Shown here: positions 9,033-14,864 of the stretch, in pieces
How positions within the stretch are numbered: position 1 is the first letter of the stretch
Layout of the letters: each line of letters opens with the position of its first letter
Origin: Firmicutes bacterium ZCTH02-B6
GTDB taxonomy: Bacteria > Bacillota > Limnochordia > Limnochordales > ZCTH02-B6
DNA length: 14,864 nucleotides
Assembly: GCA_002159155.1 (NCBI GenBank)
Contig: LZRQ01000076.1
Span: 1-14,864, forward strand
Reading direction: 5' to 3'
The notes under the pieces: model-generated
What the model was told of the DNA's origin: nothing
Seen by the model: only the letters and a program-made list of their open reading frames with translations
The model's database searches: none
Translations under genes and position numbers: made by a program

Positions 9033-10442
9033 TCACATTTTGTTCGCTTCAAGCCGACCAAGCCGCTCCTCCCACCGGTCGCACAAGGACCGGGCTTTGT
9101 GAGCTGCCAGACCTACGTACCGTTCGGGCTCCGACAACACGGCCCGCTGCTGAGGCGTCAGCCTCTCCAGATAAGGCTGAAGCTCGGCACGTTCCTGCAC
9201 CAGCTCCGGCAACGGCCGTCCCAGCCGTTCCGCCTCAAGTGTCAGACGGCGCACGGCCTCATGGGCATCCGGATGGCCCGCGCTGGCGAGCATGATGTAC
9301 AACGGTTCGGCGATAATGGTCGCGCGGCTTTGAGCAAAATTGCGCGCCATGGCCGCGCGGTCCACGACGAGCCGCTGCGACTCGCGGTCGAGCCGCGCCG
9401 CGGCCAGCGCCAGTCCGGCGATAATCTCCACCACAAAGCGGCCTGAGGCAGAGTTGGTTAGATCCCGTTGGTGTTCGGAGATCTGGTCCATATACACGGT
9501 CATCATGCGGGGCATAAAGGTTTTCCACAGGCTTTTAACATGCTCGAAGTTCCACGGATTGCGCTTGTGGGGCATAGTGGACGAACCCACCTGTTGCGGG
9601 TCAAACGCTTCCCCGGTTTCCCCGATCTCGCTACGCTGGAGATGCCGCAGGTCGTCGGCAAAGTTAGCGAGCACCCCAAAGCAGCTGATCAAGGAGTGCA
9701 CGTAGTCGGTGACGTACTCGGGCGCCACGATCTGCGTCGCGTGCTCGCCGGGCTCGAGGCCCAACCGCGCCAGCACTTCCCGTTCAAAGGCGTCGGGGTC
9801 TGGGAAGAAGAGAGACGCGGCATTGTAGGCGCCGACGGCGCCCGCCATCTTGCCGCGCAGGTTGGCGGCAGCGGCCGCGATGCGCTCCACGCGCTCCCCG
9901 AGGCGCGCCACGTACCCCGCTACCGCGAAGCCAAAGGTGATGGGTACAGCGTGCTGCCCGTGGGTGCGGCCGATCTGCAAGGTCTCCGCTTCCCGCCGGG
10001 CCAGCGAGATCCACGTACGCAACAGGGACACCAACCGCGGCAGGAGCACCTCGTGGGTCACCGCCCGGTACTGCAACGCCCGGGCCGTGTCCATGATGTC
10101 CATCGACGTAGCGGTGAAATGCACATAGGGACGGGCTTCCTCAGGCAGCCGGTCGCGGATGGCGTTGACCAAAGCCCGCACGTTGTGCCGGGTCTGCAGC
10201 TCTCGCTCATACACCTCCGCTGGCGTAACTTGTGCGGCCGCGGCGCGCACCGCCTTCGCCACCTCCGGGCTGCAGATGCCCCGCGCCGCAAGGGCCTCCG
10301 TCAGCGCCACCTCGACCTGCAGCTGATACCGAACGAAGGCGTCCTCCGACAAGTAGCGGCGCAGCTCCGCCGACAACTGCGGGTCACTCATCTGGTAACG
10401 ATGGTCCAAGGGGCTGATGTTGCCAAATACGTACGCGTCCAA
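9033..10442 (-). CDS. purB: Adenylosuccinate lyase
   Basis: PurB splits fumarate from SAICAR in IMP synthesis and from adenylosuccinate in AMP synthesis. The 469-residue protein belongs to the fumarase/aspartase superfamily: NISPLDHRY at 8-16, FTATSMDIMDTA at 109-120, IGRTHGQHAVP at 157-167 (catalytic His161 region), and the signature GSSTMPHKRNP at 286-296. The RHNVRALVNAI stretch at 85-95 differs from the HDV form of many PurB proteins, so it may belong to a less common subgroup, but operon position supports PurB. The start is a TTG at 10442 with AAGGAGGAG 8 bases upstream; it keeps NISPLDHRY, which a start at the ATG at 10391 would lose. The frame stays open to 10910, but that would run into the divergent gene. 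It is separated by 115 bp from purC. Confidence 0.93.
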   Translation of the reverse strand: MDAYVFGNISPLDHRYQMSDPQLSAELRRYLSEDAFVRYQLQVEVALTEALAARGICSPEVAKAVRAAAAQVTPAEVYERELQTRHNVRALVNAIRDRLPEEARPYVHFTATSMDIMDTARALQYRAVTHEVLLPRLVSLLRTWISLARREAETLQIGRTHGQHAVPITFGFAVAGYVARLGERVERIAAAAANLRGKMAGAVGAYNAASLFFPDPDAFEREVLARLGLEPGEHATQIVAPEYVTDYVHSLISCFGVLANFADDLRHLQRSEIGETGEAFDPQQVGSSTMPHKRNPWNFEHVKSLWKTFMPRMMTVYMDQISEHQRDLTNSASGRFVVEIIAGLALAAARLDRESQRLVVDRAAMARNFAQSRATIIAEPLYIMLASAGHPDAHEAVRRLTLEAERLGRPLPELVQERAELQPYLERLTPQQRAVLSEPERYVGLAAHKARSLCDRWEERLGRLEANKM

Positions 10443-10578
10443 GTCGCCTGCTCCTCCTTCGCCGTGTAAGTTCCTGACCCGTGCGGCGATCCCTTGCGCC
10501 CCGGGGCGATTGCATCCCTGATGGGTCACGCATACTGTGGTACCACCGACCACGCCCGACGCGGGGAGGTTCTCCCCT
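10443..10578. promoter_or_regulatory. Divergent intergenic region between purB and the coat-type operon
   Basis: These 136 bp separate the two oppositely transcribed operons. They contain the purB ribosome binding site (10451-10459), the ribosome binding site of the amidoligase gene (GGGGAGGT, 10563-10570), and two perfect palindromes, CGCCCCGGGGCG at 10497-10508 and GTGGTACCAC at 10537-10546. I find no purine riboswitch, no inverted PurBox pair and no convincing sigma-A promoter for purB. The purB promoter may be poorly conserved or lie inside the first codons of the amidoligase gene. Confidence 0.55.
10531..10538 (+). promoter_or_regulatory. Sporulation-type -10 element (sigma-E-like) before the amidoligase gene
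   Basis: CATACTGT matches the sigma-E -10 consensus CATACAnT (from memory) except at the sixth base. A partial -35 (GCAT at 10512-10515) lies upstream at a slightly short distance. Transcription would start near 10545, about 20 bases before the ribosome binding site. The -35 is poor, so this is a candidate only; it agrees with the coat-related genes downstream. Confidence 0.3.
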
Positions 10579-11934
10579 TTGCGCTGCCTCGTACTTATCG
10601 GGGACAGGGCGCCCCACCCGTCCCTTGCCAAGCGCCTGCCCGGCTTTGTTTTTGCCCAGGACTTTGAACCGGGAGACTGGTCTTGCGTCTTTCGCTGGGG
10701 CCATGTGCAAGGGCGCGACGACGGCCTTTGGGTCGTCAACGCCCGGGAAGCCATCCTCAACGCCACAGGTCCTGACGGGCCGGCCATCCTGCGATTGAAC
10801 AACATCCCCACCGCGCCGGGGATCGAGCCCCGCTGGCGCGTGCACACCTTTGACCTGCGCACCCTAGCCGTGTTGCAATGGTCGGGACGACGCCTGCGCC
10901 CTACCTTCACGGGAGGGGCTCGCCTTTTGGCCCGCCTTCGCCACCTGGGACGGCGGGCGTGCTATGCCCTCGGACTCCACTTTGGAGCGGTGGACATCGG
11001 TGTAACCTCCTCCGGCCAACTGGCCGTGGTCCGGGTCGTACCCTCACCGGCTCTGGACGCGCGCCTGGCCCGCCGGTGGGCCCATGCCATGGAAACGTAT
11101 GTAGCCGCGGTCGCCGACGCCTCTGCGGCCGCGGCAGGCCAGAGCGCGGGCCGGGAAGTGGTCTTGGGAGCGGACCCCGAGTTCATCTTGCGCAGCCGCG
11201 TCAGCGGCCGGACCGTAAGCGCCTCCCGCTTCTTTACCCGGTTTGGGACCGTCGGCCTTGACCGGGCTTGCTTCATGCGCAACGGAGTGCTGGTCTACCC
11301 CCTGGCCGAGGTGCGCCCCGACCCAAGCCCGGACCCATTGGAGCTGGTGGAAAACTTGCGGCGGGCCATCGCGCGGGCGGCCAGCATCGTGCGCGGATAC
11401 CGCATCAATTTCGAAGCCGGCGGGACATCGCTCCGGCGTTTCACCATCGGCGGCCACGTTCACTTTAGCAACATTCGCCTCTCCACCGACCTGCTCCAGG
11501 CCTTGGACAACTACTTAGCCTTACCGGTCCTCTTTCTCGAAAATCCCAAGAGCTCCCGCCTGCGCCGTCCCCGTTACGGTTTCCTTGGCGACTGGCGCTC
11601 GCAGCCCCACGGCGGTTTCGAGTACCGCACGCCCGGCAGCTGGCTCATTTCGCCGCAATACGCGCGGGCGGTGCTCTGCCTGGCCAAGGTGGTAGCTACC
11701 GATTACCCCTTGCTCCGCCGCAACGTCTTTTTGTCGTTGCCCAACCAGCGCGCCTTCTACCTGGCCGACAAGCCGGCTTTGCGGCCTTGTTTTCTGCAGG
11801 TCTGGCGCGACTTGGAGCGCTCGCCCACCTTCCAGGAGTTCCGGCAGCATATCGACTTGATCCGCCAGATGGTCGCCGAAGAACGCCGTTGGAACGAGCG
11901 GGTGGATTTGAAGCGGCGCTGGCTGGCCGGCTGA
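10579..11934 (+). CDS. Putative amidoligase (phiEco32-like COOH-NH2 ligase type 2) with N-terminal ATP-grasp-like region
   Basis: The C-terminal half (about 195-400 of 451 residues) matches the phiEco32-like COOH-NH2 ligase type 2 family, a glutamine-synthetase-like fold predicted to form amide bonds between a carboxylate and an amine with ATP. Visible motifs are GADPEF at 197-202, AEVRPDPS at 243-250, GGHVHFSN at 291-298 and GGFEYRTPGSW at 345-355, carrying the Glu, His and Arg expected to bind metal and ATP. The front half is less clear. Residues 129-160 (YALGLHFGAVDIGV ... VVRVVPSPALD) resemble the C-terminal lobe of ATP-grasp enzymes, but the metal-binding ExN is absent, so it is probably inactive. 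The TTG start is chosen because GGGGAGGT lies 8 bases upstream; a GTG at 10537 has none. No signal peptide is seen. The substrate is unknown. cotE follows after 72 bp, suggesting a spore coat role. Confidence 0.8.
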   Translation: MRCLVLIGDRAPHPSLAKRLPGFVFAQDFEPGDWSCVFRWGHVQGRDDGLWVVNAREAILNATGPDGPAILRLNNIPTAPGIEPRWRVHTFDLRTLAVLQWSGRRLRPTFTGGARLLARLRHLGRRACYALGLHFGAVDIGVTSSGQLAVVRVVPSPALDARLARRWAHAMETYVAAVADASAAAAGQSAGREVVLGADPEFILRSRVSGRTVSASRFFTRFGTVGLDRACFMRNGVLVYPLAEVRPDPSPDPLELVENLRRAIARAASIVRGYRINFEAGGTSLRRFTIGGHVHFSNIRLSTDLLQALDNYLALPVLFLENPKSSRLRRPRYGFLGDWRSQPHGGFEYRTPGSWLISPQYARAVLCLAKVVATDYPLLRRNVFLSLPNQRAFYLADKPALRPCFLQVWRDLERSPTFQEFRQHIDLIRQMVAEERRWNERVDLKRRWLAG

Positions 11935-11939
11935 AGCGG

Positions 11940-11968
11940 AACACCCTCCGCCCGGCCTCCATAACATA
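11940..11968 (+). promoter_or_regulatory. Putative sigma-K promoter upstream of cotE
   Basis: AACA at 11940-11943 fits the sigma-K -35 (mACm). After 16 bp comes CATAACATA at 11960-11968, a full match to the sigma-K -10 consensus CATAnnnTA. An overlapping CATACACC at 11965-11972 is also close to the sigma-E -10. Transcription would start near 11975, about 30 bases before the cotE ATG. In B. subtilis cotE is read from sigma-E and sigma-K promoters, so the match makes biological sense. The consensus is short and quoted from memory. Confidence 0.5.
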
Positions 11969-12006
11969 CACCAAGGCCCAGCCAGGAGGAGGAGAGAGGA
12001 AAGGTC

Positions 12007-12636
12007 ATGAGCGCCTTGCGGGAGATTTTTGTCAAGGCGGTCTGCGCCCGCGGCAAGCGCGGCTTTGTGCGCACCCACCGGTTCCGGACGAAATACCACC
12101 CGGAGGACCTGCTCGGCTGCCGCATCACCAACCACCGGGTGACGGCGGTTTTGACCAGCGGCGGTGCCGTCGCGGTGCAGGGTTCCTACGACATCCACGT
12201 CTGGTACGCCTACACGGGCACAGGCGACGGGAGCGACACGGGGCGCGGCCGCGTCCACACAGCGGTGGCCGTACAGTCAGTGGAGTTTGACGAGCACTTG
12301 CCCGTGCAGTACCTGACCGGCTCGGCCGGTGCGGTGCTCCATCCCGAGTGCCGGGTGGCGTGCACGCGCCAGCCTAGGGCCCGGGAGATCGCACTGGACG
12401 CGGACGGCGTCGTTCAGGTGCTGGTAGAGGACGGGTACGCGGCGGAGGTCATCGGTGAAACGACGCTGTGGGTACCCGTGTACGCGGGCGTCGGCTCCGG
12501 CGGTGACGACAAGAAGACCCTTGAATTGTGGGAGATCATGGACAGCGAGCTGGATGACGAGTTTGACGACGACCTGGGCGACGACGAGTTGGACGCCAGC
12601 GCCGACGAAGAGCTCAAAGAGGAAGTCAGCCGCTGA
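12007..12636 (+). CDS. cotE: Outer spore coat morphogenetic protein CotE
   Basis: CotE sits at the interface of inner and outer spore coat in the mother cell and directs assembly of the outer coat; in B. subtilis its loss removes the outer coat. This 209-residue protein (B. subtilis 181) has the family features in order: REIFVKAVCARGKR at 5-18, LLGCRITNHRVTA at 35-47, VQGSYDIHVWYAYT at 57-70, and AAEVIGETTLWVPV at 145-158, matching EVVGETK in Bacillus CotE. The C-terminal tail is extremely acidic: 17 of 28 residues from 179 to 206 are Asp or Glu. Bacillus CotE also has an acidic tail, and this one is longer. The ATG follows a purine-rich stretch (11984-12004) that includes good ribosome binding matches. 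It lies between two kinds of predicted amide ligase genes. Confidence 0.88.
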   Translation: MSALREIFVKAVCARGKRGFVRTHRFRTKYHPEDLLGCRITNHRVTAVLTSGGAVAVQGSYDIHVWYAYTGTGDGSDTGRGRVHTAVAVQSVEFDEHLPVQYLTGSAGAVLHPECRVACTRQPRAREIALDADGVVQVLVEDGYAAEVIGETTLWVPVYAGVGSGGDDKKTLELWEIMDSELDDEFDDDLGDDELDASADEELKEEVSR

Positions 12637-12653
12637 CCCTTGCCGGTGGAGCA

Positions 12654-12675
12654 CGAGCCCCCATGCGGGGGCTCG
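12654..12675 (+). terminator. Perfect hairpin after cotE, without a T run
   Basis: CGAGCCCCC, loop ATGC, GGGGGCTCG: a perfect 9-bp GC-rich stem with a 4-base loop, beginning 17 bases after the cotE stop. No T tract follows, so it is not a canonical intrinsic terminator. It could weaken read-through into the next gene or protect the 3' end of the cotE message. The ATG in its loop is in frame with the next gene but has no ribosome binding site. Confidence 0.4.
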
Positions 12676-12676
12676 G

Positions 12677-12688
12677 CCCTTGCAAGGG
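12677..12688. repeat. 12-bp perfect palindrome CCCTTGCAAGGG
   Basis: This palindrome starts 2 bases after the GC-rich hairpin. Its first half, CCCTTGC, also occurs right after the cotE stop (12637-12643), so the GCAAGGG half could pair with that distant copy and enclose the hairpin, or fold on itself. It may be a regulatory RNA structure or an operator. The function is unknown. Confidence 0.35.
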
Positions 12689-12719
12689 AGCTCTCACGGG
12701 AAAGGGGACCACCCTCAGC

Positions 12720-14153
12720 ATGACGGTTGTGCACCCCGTTTTGATCGGCGCCGCGCCCTATGCCACCCGTCGCGAGGTTTACGTGCCCGCCTCGGTAGCG
12801 GCACGGCTCGGCCTAGCCGCTGGAGACATCCAGCTTGGCGCAGGACCGTTGCTCCAGCCGGCGCGGGCTGTAGTGGTCCCCGATCGGCCGGGGCAGGCGC
12901 CACCCCAGGTCGTCATGGACCCGGCCCTGCTCAACCAGTTGCATGTGCCCCACGGAACCCGGCTGCACCTGCGGTTTGATCCCGAACGGCGAGCCCTCAC
13001 CCTCGGCCCGTTCGTCGGAATTCTCGCCCTGCGGGTGCGCCGCGGGCCCCTGTACGGTGAGCACGATCCATTCTTTCGCGCCCTCACCCGGTGGGGAGAG
13101 CGGCTGGCGATTGGTGCGTACATGTTCGCGCCCCGGGACGTGGACTGGGAACGCCGCGCGGTGCACGGGTTTACCTATAGCGGCATCTGGCCTTTGGGCC
13201 GCTGGAGGCGCAGCACATTTCCGTTTCCCGATGTGGTGTACGACCGTATCCAGACCCGCCGCACCGAATGGAGCGCACCGTACATGCGCTTTCGGGAGCG
13301 CCTGGCCCGCCACGTGCCGGCATGGTTCAACGAAACCGGGTTCTTTGACAAGTGGCGCATGCACCAGGAACTCTCCAAGAACCCGTCGCTTGAGCGGCTT
13401 TTGCCCCCTACCGAGCGCTACGCCAACGCTGCGCAGCTCGAGCGGTTCTTGCGCATGGGCCGGACGGTATTCCTTAAGCCTATCGGCGGCAGCCTCGGCC
13501 TTGGGATCATCTGCGTGCGCCGCACCAGCAGCGGTTTCAACCTCGCGTTCCAACTCAAGGACAGGGCTGTCCTCCAGTACGTTCCCAATCTCGCCCGGGC
13601 GGCGGCCAAGGTCGACCGGGCGGTCCGTGGTCGCGCCTACATCATCCAGCAAGGCCTTTCCCTGGCCACTTGGCGCGGCCGTCCCTTCGACGTGCGCGTC
13701 CTCATGCAGCGGTCCCAGCGTGGCCTGTGGGCCATGACGAAGATGTACGCCCGGATTGCGGCGCCTGGGAGCTTCACGGCCAATTTGAGCCGCGGTGGCC
13801 AGGGTGCTAAAGTCGGGCCCCTGTTGCGCCGGCTGTTCGGCGCCCGGGCCGGGACATTGCTCCGGCAGCTCCACCAGACGGGCCGCGAGTGCGCACGGGA
13901 GATCGAACGCACCCTGAGCGGCACCGTGGGTGAGCTGGGGCTCGACCTGGGCATAGATCGCCGGGGCAAGATTTGGCTTATCGAAGTGAACTCGAAACCG
14001 TTCCTGCAAATGACCCGGGAGGCCGGCTCACCCCGGACGCTAAGCCTCTCGGTCCAGCGGCCCCTGCGGTTCGCCCGCTGGCTGGCTGGGTTTGAGAACG
14101 GCGCTTTGGTGCAAAAGGGCTGGGCCGAAGCCGTTGAGGAGAGGGAGCGATAG
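12720..14153 (+). CDS. YheC/YheD-like ATP-grasp protein, full length
   Basis: This 477-residue protein fits the YheC/YheD ATP-grasp family, whose Bacillus members are linked to spores and whose fold makes amide bonds through acyl-phosphate intermediates; the true substrates are not known to me. Residues 15-90 form the small N-terminal domain typical of the family (VYVPASVAARLGL and following). Then come FPFPDVVYDRIQTR at 167-180 and FNETGFFDKWRMHQEL at 203-218. The ATP-grasp core has the ATP-binding Lys253 in VFLKPIGGSLGLGI, DVRVLMQR at 324-331, and the metal-binding LIEVNSKP at 420-427 with Glu422 and Asn424. The core residues look intact, so activity is likely. The ATG at 12720 is preferred over 12663, which lies in a hairpin loop; its ribosome binding site (AAGGGG, 12 bases away) is only fair. 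It follows cotE after 83 bp. Confidence 0.85.
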   Translation: MTVVHPVLIGAAPYATRREVYVPASVAARLGLAAGDIQLGAGPLLQPARAVVVPDRPGQAPPQVVMDPALLNQLHVPHGTRLHLRFDPERRALTLGPFVGILALRVRRGPLYGEHDPFFRALTRWGERLAIGAYMFAPRDVDWERRAVHGFTYSGIWPLGRWRRSTFPFPDVVYDRIQTRRTEWSAPYMRFRERLARHVPAWFNETGFFDKWRMHQELSKNPSLERLLPPTERYANAAQLERFLRMGRTVFLKPIGGSLGLGIICVRRTSSGFNLAFQLKDRAVLQYVPNLARAAAKVDRAVRGRAYIIQQGLSLATWRGRPFDVRVLMQRSQRGLWAMTKMYARIAAPGSFTANLSRGGQGAKVGPLLRRLFGARAGTLLRQLHQTGRECAREIERTLSGTVGELGLDLGIDRRGKIWLIEVNSKPFLQMTREAGSPRTLSLSVQRPLRFARWLAGFENGALVQKGWAEAVEERER

Positions 14154-14158
14154 CAACG

Positions 14159-14864
14159 ATGGCGCGGGCAGTGCTGGGCATCTTGACGACCTACCCCGAC
14201 GGTTCCTCGGTGCGCGGACCTCGGTGGCCCCAATGGCGCACCTTCGCCGAGATCATCCGAGCGGGGCGGGAAGCGGGCGTGCTGGTCTACGTCTTTTCGC
14301 CGGGGGGCGTCGACTGGCGGCGCCGGCAAGTGCTGGGCTGGCGGACGGGCACGCAAGGGGCCCGGCAATGGTCCGCGCGCTGGTTCCCGATGCCGGATGT
14401 GGTCTACAACCGCGTGCCGACCCGCACCGCTGAAAACCGCCCTGCGGTGCGGGAATGCCTGCGCCGGCTGCTGCGGGAGCTGGACGGCCGCGTCTTCAAT
14501 CCTCACTACCTAAATAAGGCCATGCTCAGCCGGGCCTTGGGGCGCCATCACGAGCTGGCGGACCACCTGCCGGCCACCATCCCGCTGCGGGACGCGGCAC
14601 GACTGCGCCAGTTTGTGGAGCAGCACCGGCGGGTGTACCTCAAAGCTGTCGGCGGCAGCCTCGGCAACGGCACAATGGAAATTACGCCGTCCAGCCGCGG
14701 CCGCTGGCGCTTGCGCTATAATCCGGGGCCCGGCCGTACCCGCACGGCGTATTTCCCCGCGTGGGGCGCTCTGTGGGACGCGGTGACGCGGCTCATGCGC
14801 GGCCGTCCCTACTTGGCCCAGCAAGCGATTCGCTTGGCCAAGGTAGACGGCCGCCCCTTTGACC
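14159..14864 (+). CDS. Second YheC/YheD-like ATP-grasp protein, cut by window edge
   Basis: The first 235 residues are visible. The protein is a diverged paralogue of the gene just upstream: MPDVVYNRVPTR at 78-89 parallels FPDVVYDRIQTR, FNPHYLNKAMLSRAL at 113-127 parallels the FNETGFFDKW block, and VYLKAVGGSLGNGTMEI at 159-175 carries the expected ATP-binding Lys162. It lacks the roughly 90-residue N-terminal domain of its neighbour and begins directly with the ILTTYPDG strand. The catalytic end (DVR and ExN motifs) lies beyond the window; the last residues, GRPFD, are just reaching the DVR motif. The ATG is 5 bases after the upstream stop and is preceded by GAGGAGAGGGAG, so the two genes are almost certainly co-transcribed and probably co-translated. 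Confidence 0.85.
   Translation, partial: MARAVLGILTTYPDGSSVRGPRWPQWRTFAEIIRAGREAGVLVYVFSPGGVDWRRRQVLGWRTGTQGARQWSARWFPMPDVVYNRVPTRTAENRPAVRECLRRLLRELDGRVFNPHYLNKAMLSRALGRHHELADHLPATIPLRDAARLRQFVEQHRRVYLKAVGGSLGNGTMEITPSSRGRWRLRYNPGPGRTRTAYFPAWGALWDAVTRLMRGRPYLAQQAIRLAKVDGRPFD

Noticed and set aside
10443..10578. Purine or other riboswitch before purB
   Set aside because: The region is short and I found none of the conserved core sequences; only two palindromes and ribosome binding sites are visible.
10443..10910. N-terminal extension of purB by about 156 residues
   Set aside because: It would overlap the divergent amidoligase gene and is Arg/Gly-rich without family similarity; the TTG at 10442 has a strong, well-spaced ribosome binding site and keeps the conserved NISPLDHRY.
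11521..12258. Minus-strand open frame of 245 codons across the amidoligase-cotE junction
   Set aside because: It is antisense to both the GS-fold motifs and the CotE core and shows no recognisable domain.
12541..12624. GAC/GAG-rich repeat at the end of cotE as a tandem repeat element
   Set aside because: It is irregular and explained by coding for a run of acidic residues typical of CotE tails.
12663..12719. Upstream start of the first YheC/D-like protein at the ATG at 12663
   Set aside because: The ATG is in the loop of a stable hairpin and has no ribosome binding site; the added residues show no family similarity.
12813..14009. Minus-strand open frame of 398 codons opposite the first YheC/D-like gene
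   Set aside because: The plus strand encodes intact ATP-grasp motifs; the minus-strand product shows no domain.

Overview
The window comes from a GC-rich (roughly two thirds G+C by eye), endospore-forming member of the Bacillota. Three things point there: the purine operon has the Bacillus-type gene order, PurF is the cysteine-rich iron-sulfur type with separate PurL and PurQ, and the plus-strand genes encode a CotE-type spore coat morphogenetic protein and YheC/YheD-type ATP-grasp proteins. I cannot name the genus.

Left part (1 to about 10,440, minus strand): a nearly complete de novo purine (IMP) operon. It reads right to left purB, purC-purS (fused), purQ, purL, purF, purM, purN, purH, purD, with purD cut by the left edge. 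From purC to purH the genes are nearly contiguous: several overlap by 4 to 8 bp and the largest gap is 24 bp. A 115-bp gap separates purB from purC and holds a good sigma-A-like promoter. purE and purK, which head the operon in Bacillus subtilis, are absent. Instead purB faces a divergent gene.

Right part (about 10,580 to the right edge, plus strand): a run of four genes that looks like a spore coat operon. They are a glutamine-synthetase-fold amidoligase (phiEco32-like COOH-NH2 ligase type 2) with a degenerate ATP-grasp-like front half, cotE with an unusually acidic tail, and two diverged YheC/YheD-like ATP-grasp ligases, the second cut by the right edge. A sequence matching the sigma-K promoter consensus lies just upstream of cotE, and a weaker sporulation-type -10 lies before the amidoligase gene.

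The most interesting system is the right-hand cluster. It holds three predicted carboxylate-amine (amide-bond-forming) ligases encoded around the protein that organises the outer spore coat. This suggests peptide or amino-acid modification of the coat, perhaps of CotE's own acidic tail; that is inference. The second notable point is the PurC-PurS fusion, which would physically attach SAICAR synthase to the FGAM synthase complex. No RNA genes, insertion sequences, CRISPR arrays or recognisable purine riboswitch were seen.
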